A stretch of DNA of 52,797 bases, from NCBI GenBank assembly GCA_035525365.1, contig DATLEK010000032.1, forward strand, positions 1 to 52,797. The letters run 5' to 3'. Below, piece by piece: positions 31,529 through 40,649 of the stretch. The stretch is from GCA-2861595 sp035525365. GTDB taxonomy: Bacteria; Actinomycetota; Acidimicrobiia; Acidimicrobiales; GCA-2861595. The number at the start of each line of letters is the position of its first letter. Within the stretch, counting starts at the first letter, position 1. The notes under the pieces were generated by a model. It worked only from the letters and a program-made list of their open reading frames with translations. It did no database searches and was not told the origin of the DNA. Made by a program: the position numbers and the translations under genes.

Positions 31529-33763
31529 TTGCGGTCGATCCGGTGGTGGCAAGTGGCAAGCGTGACGTCCGACAGGTTTCGTAGGGTTCCGTGGGCCCGG
31601 CTGGCGATCGTGGTTGCCGCCCTGCTCGTCCTCATTGTGGTCGTCCCGCCGCTGCGCCGGGCAGCGGCCGTTGTGACAGGCAAGGTCATCCTCGTCGTCC
31701 TGTCCCCTGTCGCTCCCGACATCTCGAACTTCGACGATCTCGCCACCGGTACCAGAGTGCTGGCGGCCGATGGCACCGTCCTGGCCGAGCTCGACGGGGC
31801 CCGGCGGGCCGAGCCGGTCCGCCTCGAGGGCCTGCCGGACCATGTGCCCAAGGCGGTCCTGGCTGCCGAGGACGCCAACTTCTACGAGCACGAGGGGGTC
31901 GACCCCGCCGCCGTGCTCCGGGCCATGGTGCGCACCGCCCAGGGAAGCCTTCAGGGCGGCAGCACCATCACCCAGCAGCTGGCCAAGCTCAACTACACGA
32001 AGTCGGAGAAGACCGTGCTGCGCAAGGTGCGTGAGCTGCAGTACGCGGTTCGGCTTGAGGACCGGTACTCGAAGGACGAGCTGCTCGAGCGCTACCTCAA
32101 CCAGGTGTACTTCGGCGAGGGCGCCTACGGCATCTCCGCCGCGGCACAGTCCTTCTTCGGTGTGGCTCCCGAGGCCTTGAGCCCGCCGCAGGCTGCTGTG
32201 CTGGCCGGCAAGATCAAGTCACCGGAGATCCTCGACCCCCGGAAGCGCCCTGACCGGGTCAAGGCCAGACGGGACCAGGTACTGCGCAACATGGCCAAGC
32301 AGGGGTGGCTGAAGGCCGACGAGCTGGCCGGCGCGCTGGCCGCGCCGATCGAGCTGACTCCCGCCACCGCGGCCACGGCGGCGAGGGCTCCTCACTTCGT
32401 GGAGTACGTGAAGCGGGAGGCGGCCGGCATCGACGAGCTCGGAGGTTCGCCGGAGTCACGGGGAAAGCAGCTGTTCACCGGTGGGTACACGGTTCGCACG
32501 ACTCTCGACCCGAAGGCCTTCGATGCCGCCGCCAAAGCGGCGCAGACCATCTTGGGCAGGGACGAGGATCCCGAGGTCGCTGTCGCCACCGTGGAGCCCG
32601 GAGACGGGGCCATCCGTGTGCTCTATGGCGGCCGCGACTTCGCCAACCGGAACTTCGACCTGGCCAGCCAGGGCCGGCGCCAACCAGGATCGTCCTTCAA
32701 GCCTTTGGTCGAGCTGGCTGCTCTCCGGGACGGCATCGACCCGCGCTCGACCTTCGACGCCTCCTCGCCCAAGCAGCTGGAGTACAAGGGCGAGCGCTAC
32801 ACCGTCAACAACTACGAGGGCAAAGGAGGCGGGCGCTCCAGCATCCACGACGCCATGACCGACTCGATCAACACGGTCTTCGCCCAGCTCATCTTGAGGG
32901 TGGGGCCTCCCGATGTCATGAAGGTCGCCGAGAACCTGGGGATCGCCGATGTCGAGAAGAACGTCGGGACCAGGCCGGCCATCGCTCTCGGCGGGCTCCG
33001 CAAAGGTGTCACGCCCCTCGAGCAGGCCGCCGCCTTCGCCACCTTCGCTGCCCGCGGCACCTACGCGGAGCCCTACGCCATCGAGTCGATCACCGACCGT
33101 TCTGGTCGCAAGATCTACAGCCACCGCCGCCAGTCGAGCCGGCGGTACGAAGCGGGGGATGTCGGTGTGGTGAACGCGGCCATGGTGAGCGTGGTGACCA
33201 AGGGCACCGGCAAGGCCGCCGCCATCGGGCGACCGATGGCCGGCAAGACCGGGACCACCCAGAACTACGGCGACGCCTGGTTCGTGGGGTTCGTGCCCCA
33301 ACGTTCGACGGCGGTGTGGGTGGGTCACCCCGACAAGATCGTGCCCATGACCGACGTTCGCGGGCGACCGGTCACCGGTGGATCGCTACCCGCCCGCATC
33401 TGGGCGGCGGCCATGAAACCGGCCGTTGCCGGCCTACCGGCGGAGCCGGTGTACACCGCCTCACCCGACAGCCTCGGGCTCGAACGCATAGACGGCCGGC
33501 GCTCCGGCCCGACCGGCTCCTCACCGCCCTCATCGGCGACCTCCTCCACGCTGCCACCGTCCAGCACGTCGTCTTCGAGCGTCCCACAGACCGAGTCCAC
33601 CGAACCCTCGCCACTGCCCACCCTCACACCCTCGTCCACCACGACCAGGGCGCCGGCCAGGCCGGCCAGCTCGACCACCAGCAGCAGCACCAGCACGACC
33701 ACGCCGCCCAGCTCCAGCACCACCACGGCCACTCCGACCAGCTCCACCACCCGGGCCCCCTGA
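31529..33763 (+). CDS. bifunctional class A penicillin-binding protein (glycosyltransferase/transpeptidase)
   Basis: The protein is up to 744 aa. One N-terminal membrane anchor (WARLAIVVAALLVLIVVV) is followed by a GT51 domain with AAEDANFYEHEGVDPAAVLRA and GGSTITQQLAKLNY. The transpeptidase domain has the catalytic SxxK in PGSSFKPLVE, SxN in DSINTVFAQ and KTG in AGKTGTTQNYGDAWFVG. The last 110 residues are Ser/Thr/Pro-rich and probably extracellular linker. It polymerises and crosslinks peptidoglycan outside the membrane. Starts at TTG 31529, GTG 31553 or GTG 31562 are all possible; the last leaves the shortest tail before the anchor. Confidence 0.95.
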   Translation: MRSIRWWQVASVTSDRFRRVPWARLAIVVAALLVLIVVVPPLRRAAAVVTGKVILVVLSPVAPDISNFDDLATGTRVLAADGTVLAELDGARRAEPVRLEGLPDHVPKAVLAAEDANFYEHEGVDPAAVLRAMVRTAQGSLQGGSTITQQLAKLNYTKSEKTVLRKVRELQYAVRLEDRYSKDELLERYLNQVYFGEGAYGISAAAQSFFGVAPEALSPPQAAVLAGKIKSPEILDPRKRPDRVKARRDQVLRNMAKQGWLKADELAGALAAPIELTPATAATAARAPHFVEYVKREAAGIDELGGSPESRGKQLFTGGYTVRTTLDPKAFDAAAKAAQTILGRDEDPEVAVATVEPGDGAIRVLYGGRDFANRNFDLASQGRRQPGSSFKPLVELAALRDGIDPRSTFDASSPKQLEYKGERYTVNNYEGKGGGRSSIHDAMTDSINTVFAQLILRVGPPDVMKVAENLGIADVEKNVGTRPAIALGGLRKGVTPLEQAAAFATFAARGTYAEPYAIESITDRSGRKIYSHRRQSSRRYEAGDVGVVNAAMVSVVTKGTGKAAAIGRPMAGKTGTTQNYGDAWFVGFVPQRSTAVWVGHPDKIVPMTDVRGRPVTGGSLPARIWAAAMKPAVAGLPAEPVYTASPDSLGLERIDGRRSGPTGSSPPSSATSSTLPPSSTSSSSVPQTESTEPSPLPTLTPSSTTTRAPARPASSTTSSSTSTTTPPSSSTTTATPTSSTTRAP

Positions 33764-33779
33764 AAGGGCGAACCGGGCC

Positions 33780-34634
33780 CTACTCGGGCGGCCGGCTCCC
33801 CTTGATCAGGTCCTTGAGGTCGGTGACCTGGTCGGGCGGCGGATCAGCGACATCGGCGTCAGTGCCGAAATCGAAAAGCTCGAAGGTGGCAGTGAGGACG
33901 CCGGAGGGCTCGGCTTCATTCTTCTGGGTGGGCAGATCGACCTTGGAGAGATCCACCCGGTACTGCAGCTTTCGCAGGCGGCCCTCGCCATCGATCCACA
34001 CGTCGCTGTCGATGGTCGTGCTACCCAACTGCTCGATGATCTGGGCGATGTCGTCCTTGAGCTTCGTGGGCGACCCGCGAGCGGCCTTCCTGAGGTCGAT
34101 CAGGGCCTTGTAATGGGTCGTGTTCTCCCCCCGCACGTCCTCCCGGCCCACCACCTGCACGTTGTCCGTCACACCGCGCAGGTAGTTGAGGGCCGCCGTC
34201 GGGTCGTTGCTCTGGATCTGGCGCAGTTGGGAGACATCGATCCCGGTGACCTCGTCCAGCTTGCTCAGGTCGATCTTCACCCAGGGCCGGGCCTTCAGCT
34301 GGGGCAGGTCGAAGGGAAGCTTCATGAAGACCAGATCGGCGTTGAACACGATCTCGGTGGTCCCGGTCGCTCCCTGGAGCCCGAGGGAGCTCAGGTCGAG
34401 CACGAGGCGGCCACGCTGAGACTTGAAGTCGAACACGCCGTCGCCCTTGAAGTCGACCGTCTCGACGCCACCGTCGACACTCACGTTCAGCGCGACCTTC
34501 GAGGTACGGGATCCGACCGTCTCCCCGGGGGCGGCGGCGAGGACCTGTTGCGGGGTCTGCTCCTTGTCTCCTCCGCATTTCACGGCACCGACGAGCGCCA
34601 CGAGCAGGAGTACGACCGGCAGCGGCCTGCGCAT
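33780..34634 (-). CDS. exported protein of the LppX/LprG-like type (uncertain)
   Basis: The protein is 284 aa from ATG 34634. It has a signal sequence (PLPVVLLLVALVGAV) followed by Lys-Cys, so the lipobox is poor and lipid attachment is doubtful. The mature part is beta-rich, in strands such as VALNVSVDGGVETVDFKGDG and RLVLDLSSLGLQG. It also has DSDVWIDGEGRLRKLQYRVDL, which resembles the half-barrel folds of mycobacterial LppX/LprG, lipid carriers of the periplasm. The family is inferred from pattern only. It converges with the PBP gene 17 bases away. Confidence 0.6.
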   Translation of the reverse strand: MRRPLPVVLLLVALVGAVKCGGDKEQTPQQVLAAAPGETVGSRTSKVALNVSVDGGVETVDFKGDGVFDFKSQRGRLVLDLSSLGLQGATGTTEIVFNADLVFMKLPFDLPQLKARPWVKIDLSKLDEVTGIDVSQLRQIQSNDPTAALNYLRGVTDNVQVVGREDVRGENTTHYKALIDLRKAARGSPTKLKDDIAQIIEQLGSTTIDSDVWIDGEGRLRKLQYRVDLSKVDLPTQKNEAEPSGVLTATFELFDFGTDADVADPPPDQVTDLKDLIKGSRPPE

Positions 34635-34679
34635 GCCGATCACAGTAGGCGGGGTACCCCGCATCCGGCCTCTACTGGT

Positions 34680-35408
34680 CTAGTTGCCGCCGCGCAGCTG
34701 CGACAGCTGGCGCACCAGCTCGCTGCGCGAGGCCGTCTGCGTGTCCGCCGCCGTGGCTCCGCCCTGATCAGGCGACGGTGCGGCCGCCCTCGGGGCGGCT
34801 GCCGGCTCGACCGAGGCCGATCGGGATTCCGGCGCGGCGGGTGAAACGGCGACAGGGGATTCGAGGGGACGAGCGGTCACGCTGGCCAGACCGGCGTCCA
34901 CCAACGCTTTTACGGCCTTGCAGGCCGCGAACTCGCCGGCAGAAAGCCGGGTGGCCACCTCCGCCACCGTCCCCCCGGCGCCGACAGCGGCGACAGTGCG
35001 CCACTCGTCCGCCCCGATCGTGATGTCGCCACCGCTGCCGCCATCGGCATTGAGGGCGACCAGAGAACTCATGGTGGGCACGACCGCTTCGATCTCGCGC
35101 CACTCTCCCAGCTTGGCCCTGGCGTCGACGAGAACCGAGGCCACCTCCAACGGCGGCCCGAGGGAGGGGGGCGCCACACCGTCGTCGAAGGAGAATCGCC
35201 CCTGATCCAAGCGGAGCAGGTCGAAGACCACGATCGCCGGCTCCTGGTCGGTCCCCGACTGGCCACCCACCAGATGACCCGAGTCGAGCCATACCCGACC
35301 GCTGCGACCACCACCCTCCACGACCAGTACACCGGTCTTCCTGGTGGACGCCAGGAGCACGAGGATGTCGTCGACGTGGAAATCGGCGAGCGTGCCGAGC
35401 AGGGCCAT
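34680..35408 (-). CDS. DUF4388 (PATAN-type) domain protein
   Basis: The protein is 242 aa. The N-terminal DUF4388 domain is clear: LLGTLADFHVDDILVLLAST, KTGVLVVEGGGRSGRVWLDS, GHLVGGQSG and FDLLRLDQGRFSFDDG. Residues about 110-185 form a helical, winged-helix-like part (TVAEVATRLSAGEFAACKAV). The last 50 residues are Ala/Pro/Ser-rich. DUF4388 proteins occur with chemotaxis, GTPase (MglA/roadblock) and signalling modules; no partner is next door. Role unknown. Confidence 0.8.
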   Translation of the reverse strand: MALLGTLADFHVDDILVLLASTRKTGVLVVEGGGRSGRVWLDSGHLVGGQSGTDQEPAIVVFDLLRLDQGRFSFDDGVAPPSLGPPLEVASVLVDARAKLGEWREIEAVVPTMSSLVALNADGGSGGDITIGADEWRTVAAVGAGGTVAEVATRLSAGEFAACKAVKALVDAGLASVTARPLESPVAVSPAAPESRSASVEPAAAPRAAAPSPDQGGATAADTQTASRSELVRQLSQLRGGN

Positions 35409-35450
35409 GCTGCACTATCGGCCGGCCGGATAGCCGGATTGAGCGGAGGC

Positions 35451-35879
35451 TCAGACCACCACAGGAGGACGGGTGGTGAATCCGAGAGACCATCCGTCGT
35501 CCGACTCGCCGTCGACGGTGAAACGCCAGGTGTAACGGGCCCCTGCGCTCAACGGGAGCGGACCGAGGTTGATGGCCAGAGGCAGATCGATCGGGCTTCC
35601 GGCGGGGACGCCCTCAGGCCGGCCGACCTCGAAGTCGCCGCGGATCTCGATGAGCTGGTGGCCGTCCGGGGTGTCGACACCCACCTCCCGGCCGTCGGCA
35701 TCGAGCAGGAACAGCTCCCAGTGGTGGGCGGTGGCCGCCTCGTGCCAGTCGACCTCCAGCTTGAGGGCGATAGCCGAAGGAGCGGGATCAGGGCCGATGA
35801 CGCTCCACCCACCGCCGAGGATGTACAGCTTTCCGTCGGCCACCTGGGCGGCGTCGCACAACAACATCGTCACCTTCAC
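35451..35879 (-). CDS. DUF6941 family protein
   Basis: The protein is 142 aa. It starts MKVTMLLCDAAQVADGKLYI then LGGGWSVIGPDP, the family's typical entry, followed by beta strands (LFLLDADGREVG; LPLSAGARYTWRFTVDGES). Biochemical function is not known. GTG 35879 overlaps the pafC stop (GTGA), which puts it at the end of the pafB-pafC operon by translational coupling. Confidence 0.75.
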   Translation of the reverse strand: MKVTMLLCDAAQVADGKLYILGGGWSVIGPDPAPSAIALKLEVDWHEAATAHHWELFLLDADGREVGVDTPDGHQLIEIRGDFEVGRPEGVPAGSPIDLPLAINLGPLPLSAGARYTWRFTVDGESDDGWSLGFTTRPPVVV

Positions 35880-36841
35880 GGAGCCGACGCTAATGGGGAT
35901 GGCAGCACCCGGTACCGGGCGAGCAGCCGCGACGCGGCATCGGCGCCAAGTCGCTTGAAATCCTCCGGTTCCACCACTTCGGCCTCGGGGCCGAGCCGTA
36001 GGAGCAGGCGCTCCAGCCAGTTCGGCCCCGTCACCTCCAGCACCACCTGCATACGGCCATCGGGCCGCTCCTCCACCCCACAGACGGGATAGGTCTCGGC
36101 CACCCAGCCAGCCGACGAAGGCAGCGCCAGGATGACGGTGCGAGTGTCAGGGCCCGGGGTGAAGGCCCGCTCCGGCGGGGTCGCCTCCTGGTTCTCGAAA
36201 TGCTCGCCGGTGGGACGGACTGACCGCATGCGATCCACCCGGAAACGGCGGCGCCCTTCGGCGTGGTGGCAGTGGGCGTCGACGTACCACCTGCCGGCGA
36301 GGGAGTAGGCGACCAAAGGGTCGATGCGGCGCTCGGTGACCTCGTCGCGCCAAGCCGAGTAGTAGTCCACCTCCAGCCGCTCGTGATCGGAGATGCCCTG
36401 GCGGACCACGGCCAGCTCCGGCGGGGGATCGATGTCCACGGCCAGGCTGCCGCTCTCGCCGACCACGGCCTCCAGCTTGGCCAGAGCGCGCGTCAGCGAA
36501 CCATCGCGGTCGGCTCCCGGCACGGCCAGCAGGGCCCGGCCGGCAGCCAGAACGGCGAAACCCTCGGCCGGCGTGAGCCGCATGGGCCTGGTGAAGAAGG
36601 GGCCCGCGAAAGCGCTGACCCACCCGTCCTCGTCGACAATGACGTCGATGAGGTCGCCTCCGCCGTACGGAGGCACACCGCAGAGACCCACCAGACCGAG
36701 GTCGCCGATGACCTCGGATTCGTCGATGCCGAAACGGGCGGCGATCTCCGGTACCGAGGCCCCTCCCTCGCTGAGCAGCCAGGGGACCATGGCCAGCAGC
36801 CGGGTGAGCCGGGCGCCATGGTCGCTCCTCCGGGCGCTCAC
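35876..36841 (-). CDS. pafC: WYL-domain transcriptional regulator, PafC-like
   Basis: The protein is 321 aa. The winged helix (LTRLLAMVPWLLSEGGASVP; EIAARFGIDESEVIGDL) is followed by a WYL domain (LVAYSLAGRWYVDAHCHHAEGRRRFRVDRMRS) and a WCX C-terminal domain (GRMQVVLEVTGPNWLERLLL). In mycobacteria PafB and PafC form a heterodimeric activator of the LexA-independent DNA-damage response. The Pup-proteasome genes that usually neighbour it are absent here. Coupled by GTGA to pafB upstream and DUF6941 downstream. Confidence 0.85.
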   Translation of the reverse strand: MSARRSDHGARLTRLLAMVPWLLSEGGASVPEIAARFGIDESEVIGDLGLVGLCGVPPYGGGDLIDVIVDEDGWVSAFAGPFFTRPMRLTPAEGFAVLAAGRALLAVPGADRDGSLTRALAKLEAVVGESGSLAVDIDPPPELAVVRQGISDHERLEVDYYSAWRDEVTERRIDPLVAYSLAGRWYVDAHCHHAEGRRRFRVDRMRSVRPTGEHFENQEATPPERAFTPGPDTRTVILALPSSAGWVAETYPVCGVEERPDGRMQVVLEVTGPNWLERLLLRLGPEAEVVEPEDFKRLGADAASRLLARYRVLPSPLASAP

Positions 36842-37758
36842 GAAGACGCCTGCCGGGCCTTGCCGGCCAGAGCTTCCAGCCAGGCCACCACCTCGGCCCG
36901 CAGCTCTGGAGGACCCAGTACCTCGGCGTGGCGTCCCAGTCCGAGCAGCCAGCCTCGGAAGGCGGCCCGATTGGTGACGGGAAAGGCGAACACGGTGGGT
37001 CCATCGCCCCGCTGCTCACGCACCGCCACCTCGCCGAGCTCCGCCGTCAACTTGCCGGCGAGCACCGCGTCGACAGCCACCACGGCCGTGACAACGTCTT
37101 CGGCGCCCACCAGCCACGGCTGACGAGGCAGCGCCTCGCTTGCCTCGAACTTCGGCGGATCGAAGCTCCCCGCCGCCCCGGCTTCCACTTCGCCCTTCAT
37201 CCTGTCCACCCGGAAGTTGCGCTGGGCGCCCCGGTCGAGGTCCCGGCCGGCGAGGTACCAGTACCCGTCCCGGAAGAGCAGCCCATGGGGCTCCACCCGC
37301 CGGGGCTCAGCCCGGTAGCCGAATCGGACCACAGCACGGTCCCGTACCGCCGCGTGCAGCAGGGGTAGTGCTGGGAGGGCGGGGAGATCCACGAGCCGGC
37401 CAGCTACGGGAACGGCCCCGTCGGAGATCCCGTCGCCCACCTCCGCCCCGCCGAGCTTCCGGAGGGCGGTTCGGCCCTGCTCGGGGCTGATCGAGACGGC
37501 GGCCAGTGCCACGTTCAGCGCCACCCTCTCGTCAGGGGCCAGGTCGAGCTCCGGCAGGTAGTAGTCCTGCGGCCTGATCCGGTAGCGGCCGTTCTCCTCG
37601 CTCAAGGGCACACCTTCCTCGCGGAGCACACGCTTGTCCCGCTCGAAAGCCTGCCGCCTTGCTGCCGCGCCGGAGGGATAGCCGGGCACCTGCTCCAGGA
37701 CGTCCTGCTGGCTCACGGGCTGTCGGGTGTGAAGCAGGAAGGTGACGAGATTGGTCAC
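36838..37758 (-). CDS. pafB: WYL-domain transcriptional regulator, PafB-like
   Basis: The protein is 306 aa from GTG 37758. Winged helix: VTNLVTFLLHTRQPVSQQDV and AARRQAFERDKRVLREEGVPL. WYL core: LFRDGYWYLAGRDLDRGAQR and NFRVDRMKGEVE. C-terminal WCX-like part: AFRGWLLGLGRHAEVLGPPE. Homology seems to extend upstream of the first standard start (the same frame reads GDARFER just before VTNLV). The real start may therefore be an unusual codon such as ATT about 13 codons earlier. First gene of pafB-pafC-DUF6941. Confidence 0.85.
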   Translation of the reverse strand: MTNLVTFLLHTRQPVSQQDVLEQVPGYPSGAAARRQAFERDKRVLREEGVPLSEENGRYRIRPQDYYLPELDLAPDERVALNVALAAVSISPEQGRTALRKLGGAEVGDGISDGAVPVAGRLVDLPALPALPLLHAAVRDRAVVRFGYRAEPRRVEPHGLLFRDGYWYLAGRDLDRGAQRNFRVDRMKGEVEAGAAGSFDPPKFEASEALPRQPWLVGAEDVVTAVVAVDAVLAGKLTAELGEVAVREQRGDGPTVFAFPVTNRAAFRGWLLGLGRHAEVLGPPELRAEVVAWLEALAGKARQASS

Positions 37759-37864
37759 CCGCTCGAAGCGCGCGTCGCCGGAGCCATTTGTAATGGCTGG
37801 ATGGTAGGTGCACTCGGTACCAGTAGGGACGCGCCACGACTACACGCGCACCACCAGGTCCGGG

Positions 37865-38635
37865 CTAAGCCCAGAGGCCCCTCTCGCTCAGAACCTCCTT
37901 CAGCAGCGCCGGCCGGTCCGAGAAGATCCCGTCCACGCCCAGGTCGATGAGGCGTTCCATCTGTGCGCGCTCGTTGACAGTCCATACGTGAACAGCCAAC
38001 GACTGGCCGTGGGCCGCCTCCAGGAACCGCCTGTCGAGCACGGGCACCCTGCCGCGGCGGACAGGCACCTGGGCGCAGGCGGCCGGCATGCGCCGGGGAG
38101 CAGGGAGCCCCCAGCTGTGCAGGCGGAGCAGGGCCACAGCCGTCGACCCCATCCAGGTGCAGACACCGTCACCGGTGAGGGCCCGCAGGCGGTGGACCCG
38201 GCGATTGGAGAAGGAGCCCAGGTTGACCCGGTCGTGGGCGCCGGTGCGGTTGACCGCCTCGACGAGGGCAGGGACGGCGGCATCGTGCTTGGCATCGATG
38301 TTCATCCGTGCCTCCGGCCAGGTACCGAGGATGTCCTCCAGCAAGGGGATCGGCTCGCCCTGTACCCTCGCCTGGCTCACGTAGGAGTACGGAAGCTCAG
38401 CGACCCGGCCGCGGCGATCGGCGACGCGATCGAGGGTGTGGTCGTGGAAGGCGAGGAGCACGCCGTCTGACGTCACGTGAACATCGGTTTCCAGGTAGCG
38501 GTAGCCGAGATCAATGGCCGCGGCGAAGGCGGCCATGGTGTTCTCGGGATGGTCGGCCGCTCCGCCCCGGTGGGCGAAGGCGATCGGGTGGGGCCAGTCG
38601 AGGAAAGGCCAGCTACGGAGGCGGGAGGGGGTCAG
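37865..38635 (-). CDS. glycerophosphodiester phosphodiesterase (GDPD)
   Basis: The protein is 256 aa if read from CTG 38635. The catalytic start IAFAHRGGAADHPENTMAAF lies upstream of the first ATG (38536), so the ATG cannot be the true start. No ATG, GTG or TTG occurs in frame before it. The only reasonable start is CTG, which overlaps the glnII stop as CTGA. Further motifs: YLETDVHVTSDGVLLAFHDHTLDRV (metal and acid-base residues) and VHVWTVNERAQMERLIDLGVDGIFSDRP at the end. It hydrolyses glycerophosphodiesters to glycerol-3-phosphate and an alcohol. No signal peptide, hence cytoplasmic. Confidence 0.88.
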   Translation of the reverse strand: MTPSRLRSWPFLDWPHPIAFAHRGGAADHPENTMAAFAAAIDLGYRYLETDVHVTSDGVLLAFHDHTLDRVADRRGRVAELPYSYVSQARVQGEPIPLLEDILGTWPEARMNIDAKHDAAVPALVEAVNRTGAHDRVNLGSFSNRRVHRLRALTGDGVCTWMGSTAVALLRLHSWGLPAPRRMPAACAQVPVRRGRVPVLDRRFLEAAHGQSLAVHVWTVNERAQMERLIDLGVDGIFSDRPALLKEVLSERGLWA

Positions 38636-39633
38636 GCCAGCGCCGAGCAGCAGGTCTCGACGATCAGGCGGGTCACCGTGTAGGGATCGCAGTTGGCGTT
38701 GGGGCGACGGTCCTCCAGGTATCCCCTGCCGTCCTTCTCCACCTGCCAGGGGATGCGCACCGAAGCGCCGCGGTCGGAGACGCCGTAGTTGAACTCGTTG
38801 TAAGGGGCGGTCTCGTGCTGGCCGGTGAGGCGCATCTCGATGCCGTCGCCATAGTTCATCACGTGGTGGTCGGCGTTCTTGCCGAGCGCCTCAGCCGCGG
38901 TGATCACCGCGTCGTAGGACTCACGCATCGCCCTGGTGGAGAAGTTGGTGTGGGCGCCGGCGCCGTTCCAGTCGCCCCGCACCGGCTTGGGGTCGAGGGT
39001 GATGGAGATGCCGAAGTCCTCGCCGATGCGGTGGAGCATCCAGCGGGCGAGCCAGAGCTGGTCGGAGACCTCGAGGGGCGAGAGGGGGCCTACCTGGAAC
39101 TCCCACTGACCGGGCATGACTTCGGCGTTGATGCCGGAAAGAGACAGGCCGGCCTGCAGACAGGCCTCCATGTGGGCCTCAACCACGGGGCGGCCATAGA
39201 CGTCGTCGGCACCCACGCCGCAGTAGTAGGGCCCCTGCGCACCGGGGTACCCGCCGCTCTCGGGAAAGCCGAGAGGGCGGCTCCCCTTGAACATGGTGTA
39301 CTCCTGCTCGATCCCGAACCACGGCTCCTGGTCGGCATAATTCTCCATGACAGTGGCCAGCATGTGCCGCGTGTTGGTGGGGTGCGGCGTCATGTCGGTG
39401 AGGAGTACCTCGTTCATCACCAGCAGGTGGTTCCCGCCGCGGATGGGGTCAGGGCAGGAGAAGACGGGCTTGAGCACGCAGTCCGACGCCTTGCCGGGAG
39501 CCTGGTTCGTGCTGGATCCGTCGAACCCCCAAATGGGCAGTTCAAGGGGGCTGTCGACGATCTTCGTCTTCGAGCGCAGGAGCGGCGAAGGCTCAGTTCC
39601 GTCAATCCAGATGTACTCGGCCTTGATGGTCAC
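38632..39633 (-). CDS. glnII: glutamine synthetase, eukaryotic-type GSII
   Basis: The protein is 333 aa, shorter than GSI (about 470) and typical of GSII. Motifs: AEYIWIDGTEPSPLLRSKTK, WGFDGSSTNQAPG (beta-grasp), PWFGIEQEYTMF and INAEVMPGQWEFQVGP with metal-binding glutamates, then WNGAGAHTNFSTRAMR and RGASVRIPWQVEKDGRGYLEDRRPNANCDPY. It makes glutamine from glutamate, ammonia and ATP. The GTG start 39633 has GGGAG upstream. The downstream GDPD gene is coupled through CTGA. Confidence 0.95.
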   Translation of the reverse strand: MTIKAEYIWIDGTEPSPLLRSKTKIVDSPLELPIWGFDGSSTNQAPGKASDCVLKPVFSCPDPIRGGNHLLVMNEVLLTDMTPHPTNTRHMLATVMENYADQEPWFGIEQEYTMFKGSRPLGFPESGGYPGAQGPYYCGVGADDVYGRPVVEAHMEACLQAGLSLSGINAEVMPGQWEFQVGPLSPLEVSDQLWLARWMLHRIGEDFGISITLDPKPVRGDWNGAGAHTNFSTRAMRESYDAVITAAEALGKNADHHVMNYGDGIEMRLTGQHETAPYNEFNYGVSDRGASVRIPWQVEKDGRGYLEDRRPNANCDPYTVTRLIVETCCSALA

Positions 39634-39732
39634 GATATCTCCCGGGGGTTGCTTTTCCGATGGGTGTCGCCAGAGTCTGCCACTGCAACATTTCCCGTGC
39701 TTTGCACAAATGTGAACGGAAAGTTTCCTGGG

Positions 39733-40527
39733 CTAGACCTCGTCGGCCCAGACTTCCATGAGCGTGAGATCCGCCGCCCCCCAGGTGGTGACCATGGCCG
39801 CGTCCAGAGCGTCCCGCCCTCGGGCGTTCACCACCCGTCCGACCCGGGGTACGTTGTTGCGCGGGTCGAAGGTCCACCAGCGCCCGTCCAGCCAGACTTC
39901 CAGCCACGAGCAGAAGTCCATGGGCAGGTCCGGCGGGGCGACACCGATGTCGGGCAGGTAGCCGGCGACGTAGCGGGCTGGGAAGTTGAGAGCCCGGCAC
40001 AGGGTGACCATCAGGTGGGTCAGGTCCCGGCAAACGCCGGCACGGGACTCCCAGACGTCGTAAGCGGTGGTGAGCGGTGTGGTCACCCCGACCTCGTACC
40101 GGATGTTCGCGTTCACCCAGTCCGAAACCGCCTGCACCCGTGACCATCCGTTCTCGATCCCGCCGAACAGTTCCCAGGCCTCGTCGTGGAGCACCTCCGG
40201 CCAACAGAATCGGCTGGGGAGCAGGTACACGAATGCCTCGTCCGGAAGATCCTCGACGCGGACCTGGGCCGCGCCCTTCCCGATGGGATCGAAGGTGGAC
40301 GGCACCTCGGCGGTGGCGTCGTAGCGCAACGAGGATGTCCCCTGCGGCAGCATGAGCCGATCGCAGACGTTCCCGTAAGAATCGAGGTAGGTGTGGGCCG
40401 GCGCCGGCGGGTCCCACTGCTCGGTGACGATGAGATGGTCGCCATCGGGGCGCGGCCGAACCTGCCAGAGCGACGGAGCACGCTCCATCACCTGGTAGTC
40501 CAAGCGGCACCCGATGCGGACCAGCAT
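39733..40527 (-). CDS. transglutaminase-like protein with altered catalytic triad
   Basis: The protein is 264 aa. The N-terminal beta region is followed by the transglutaminase core: YDVWESRAGVCRDLTHLMVTLCRALNFPARYVAGYLPD with the nucleophile Cys, and WTFDPRNNVPRVGRV with the Asp. The strand that normally carries the catalytic His reads MDFCSWLEVWLDGRWW, with Cys where the neighbouring transglutaminase (43174) has His. Activity is therefore uncertain, or uses a different base. It diverges from the ATP-grasp operon with a 122-base gap in which I see no clear signal. Confidence 0.82.
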   Translation of the reverse strand: MLVRIGCRLDYQVMERAPSLWQVRPRPDGDHLIVTEQWDPPAPAHTYLDSYGNVCDRLMLPQGTSSLRYDATAEVPSTFDPIGKGAAQVRVEDLPDEAFVYLLPSRFCWPEVLHDEAWELFGGIENGWSRVQAVSDWVNANIRYEVGVTTPLTTAYDVWESRAGVCRDLTHLMVTLCRALNFPARYVAGYLPDIGVAPPDLPMDFCSWLEVWLDGRWWTFDPRNNVPRVGRVVNARGRDALDAAMVTTWGAADLTLMEVWADEV

Positions 40528-40649
40528 CTGTCAAGTCTGCCCGAAGGCGGTGAACGTCTGGGCGCCTCCCCGTTTCCGTGCCGTTAACCGGCGACCGGTG
40601 ACGGCTTGAGTAACCAGAAGGAAACGCCCGGCTGCTAACGATTAGGACC

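Noticed and set aside
39690..39725. Possible GlnR-type site upstream of glnII (GTTCAC-N6-GCAAAG on the minus strand)
   Set aside because: Only a partial match to the GTnAC-N6-GAAAC pattern; too weak to annotate without knowing the regulator.
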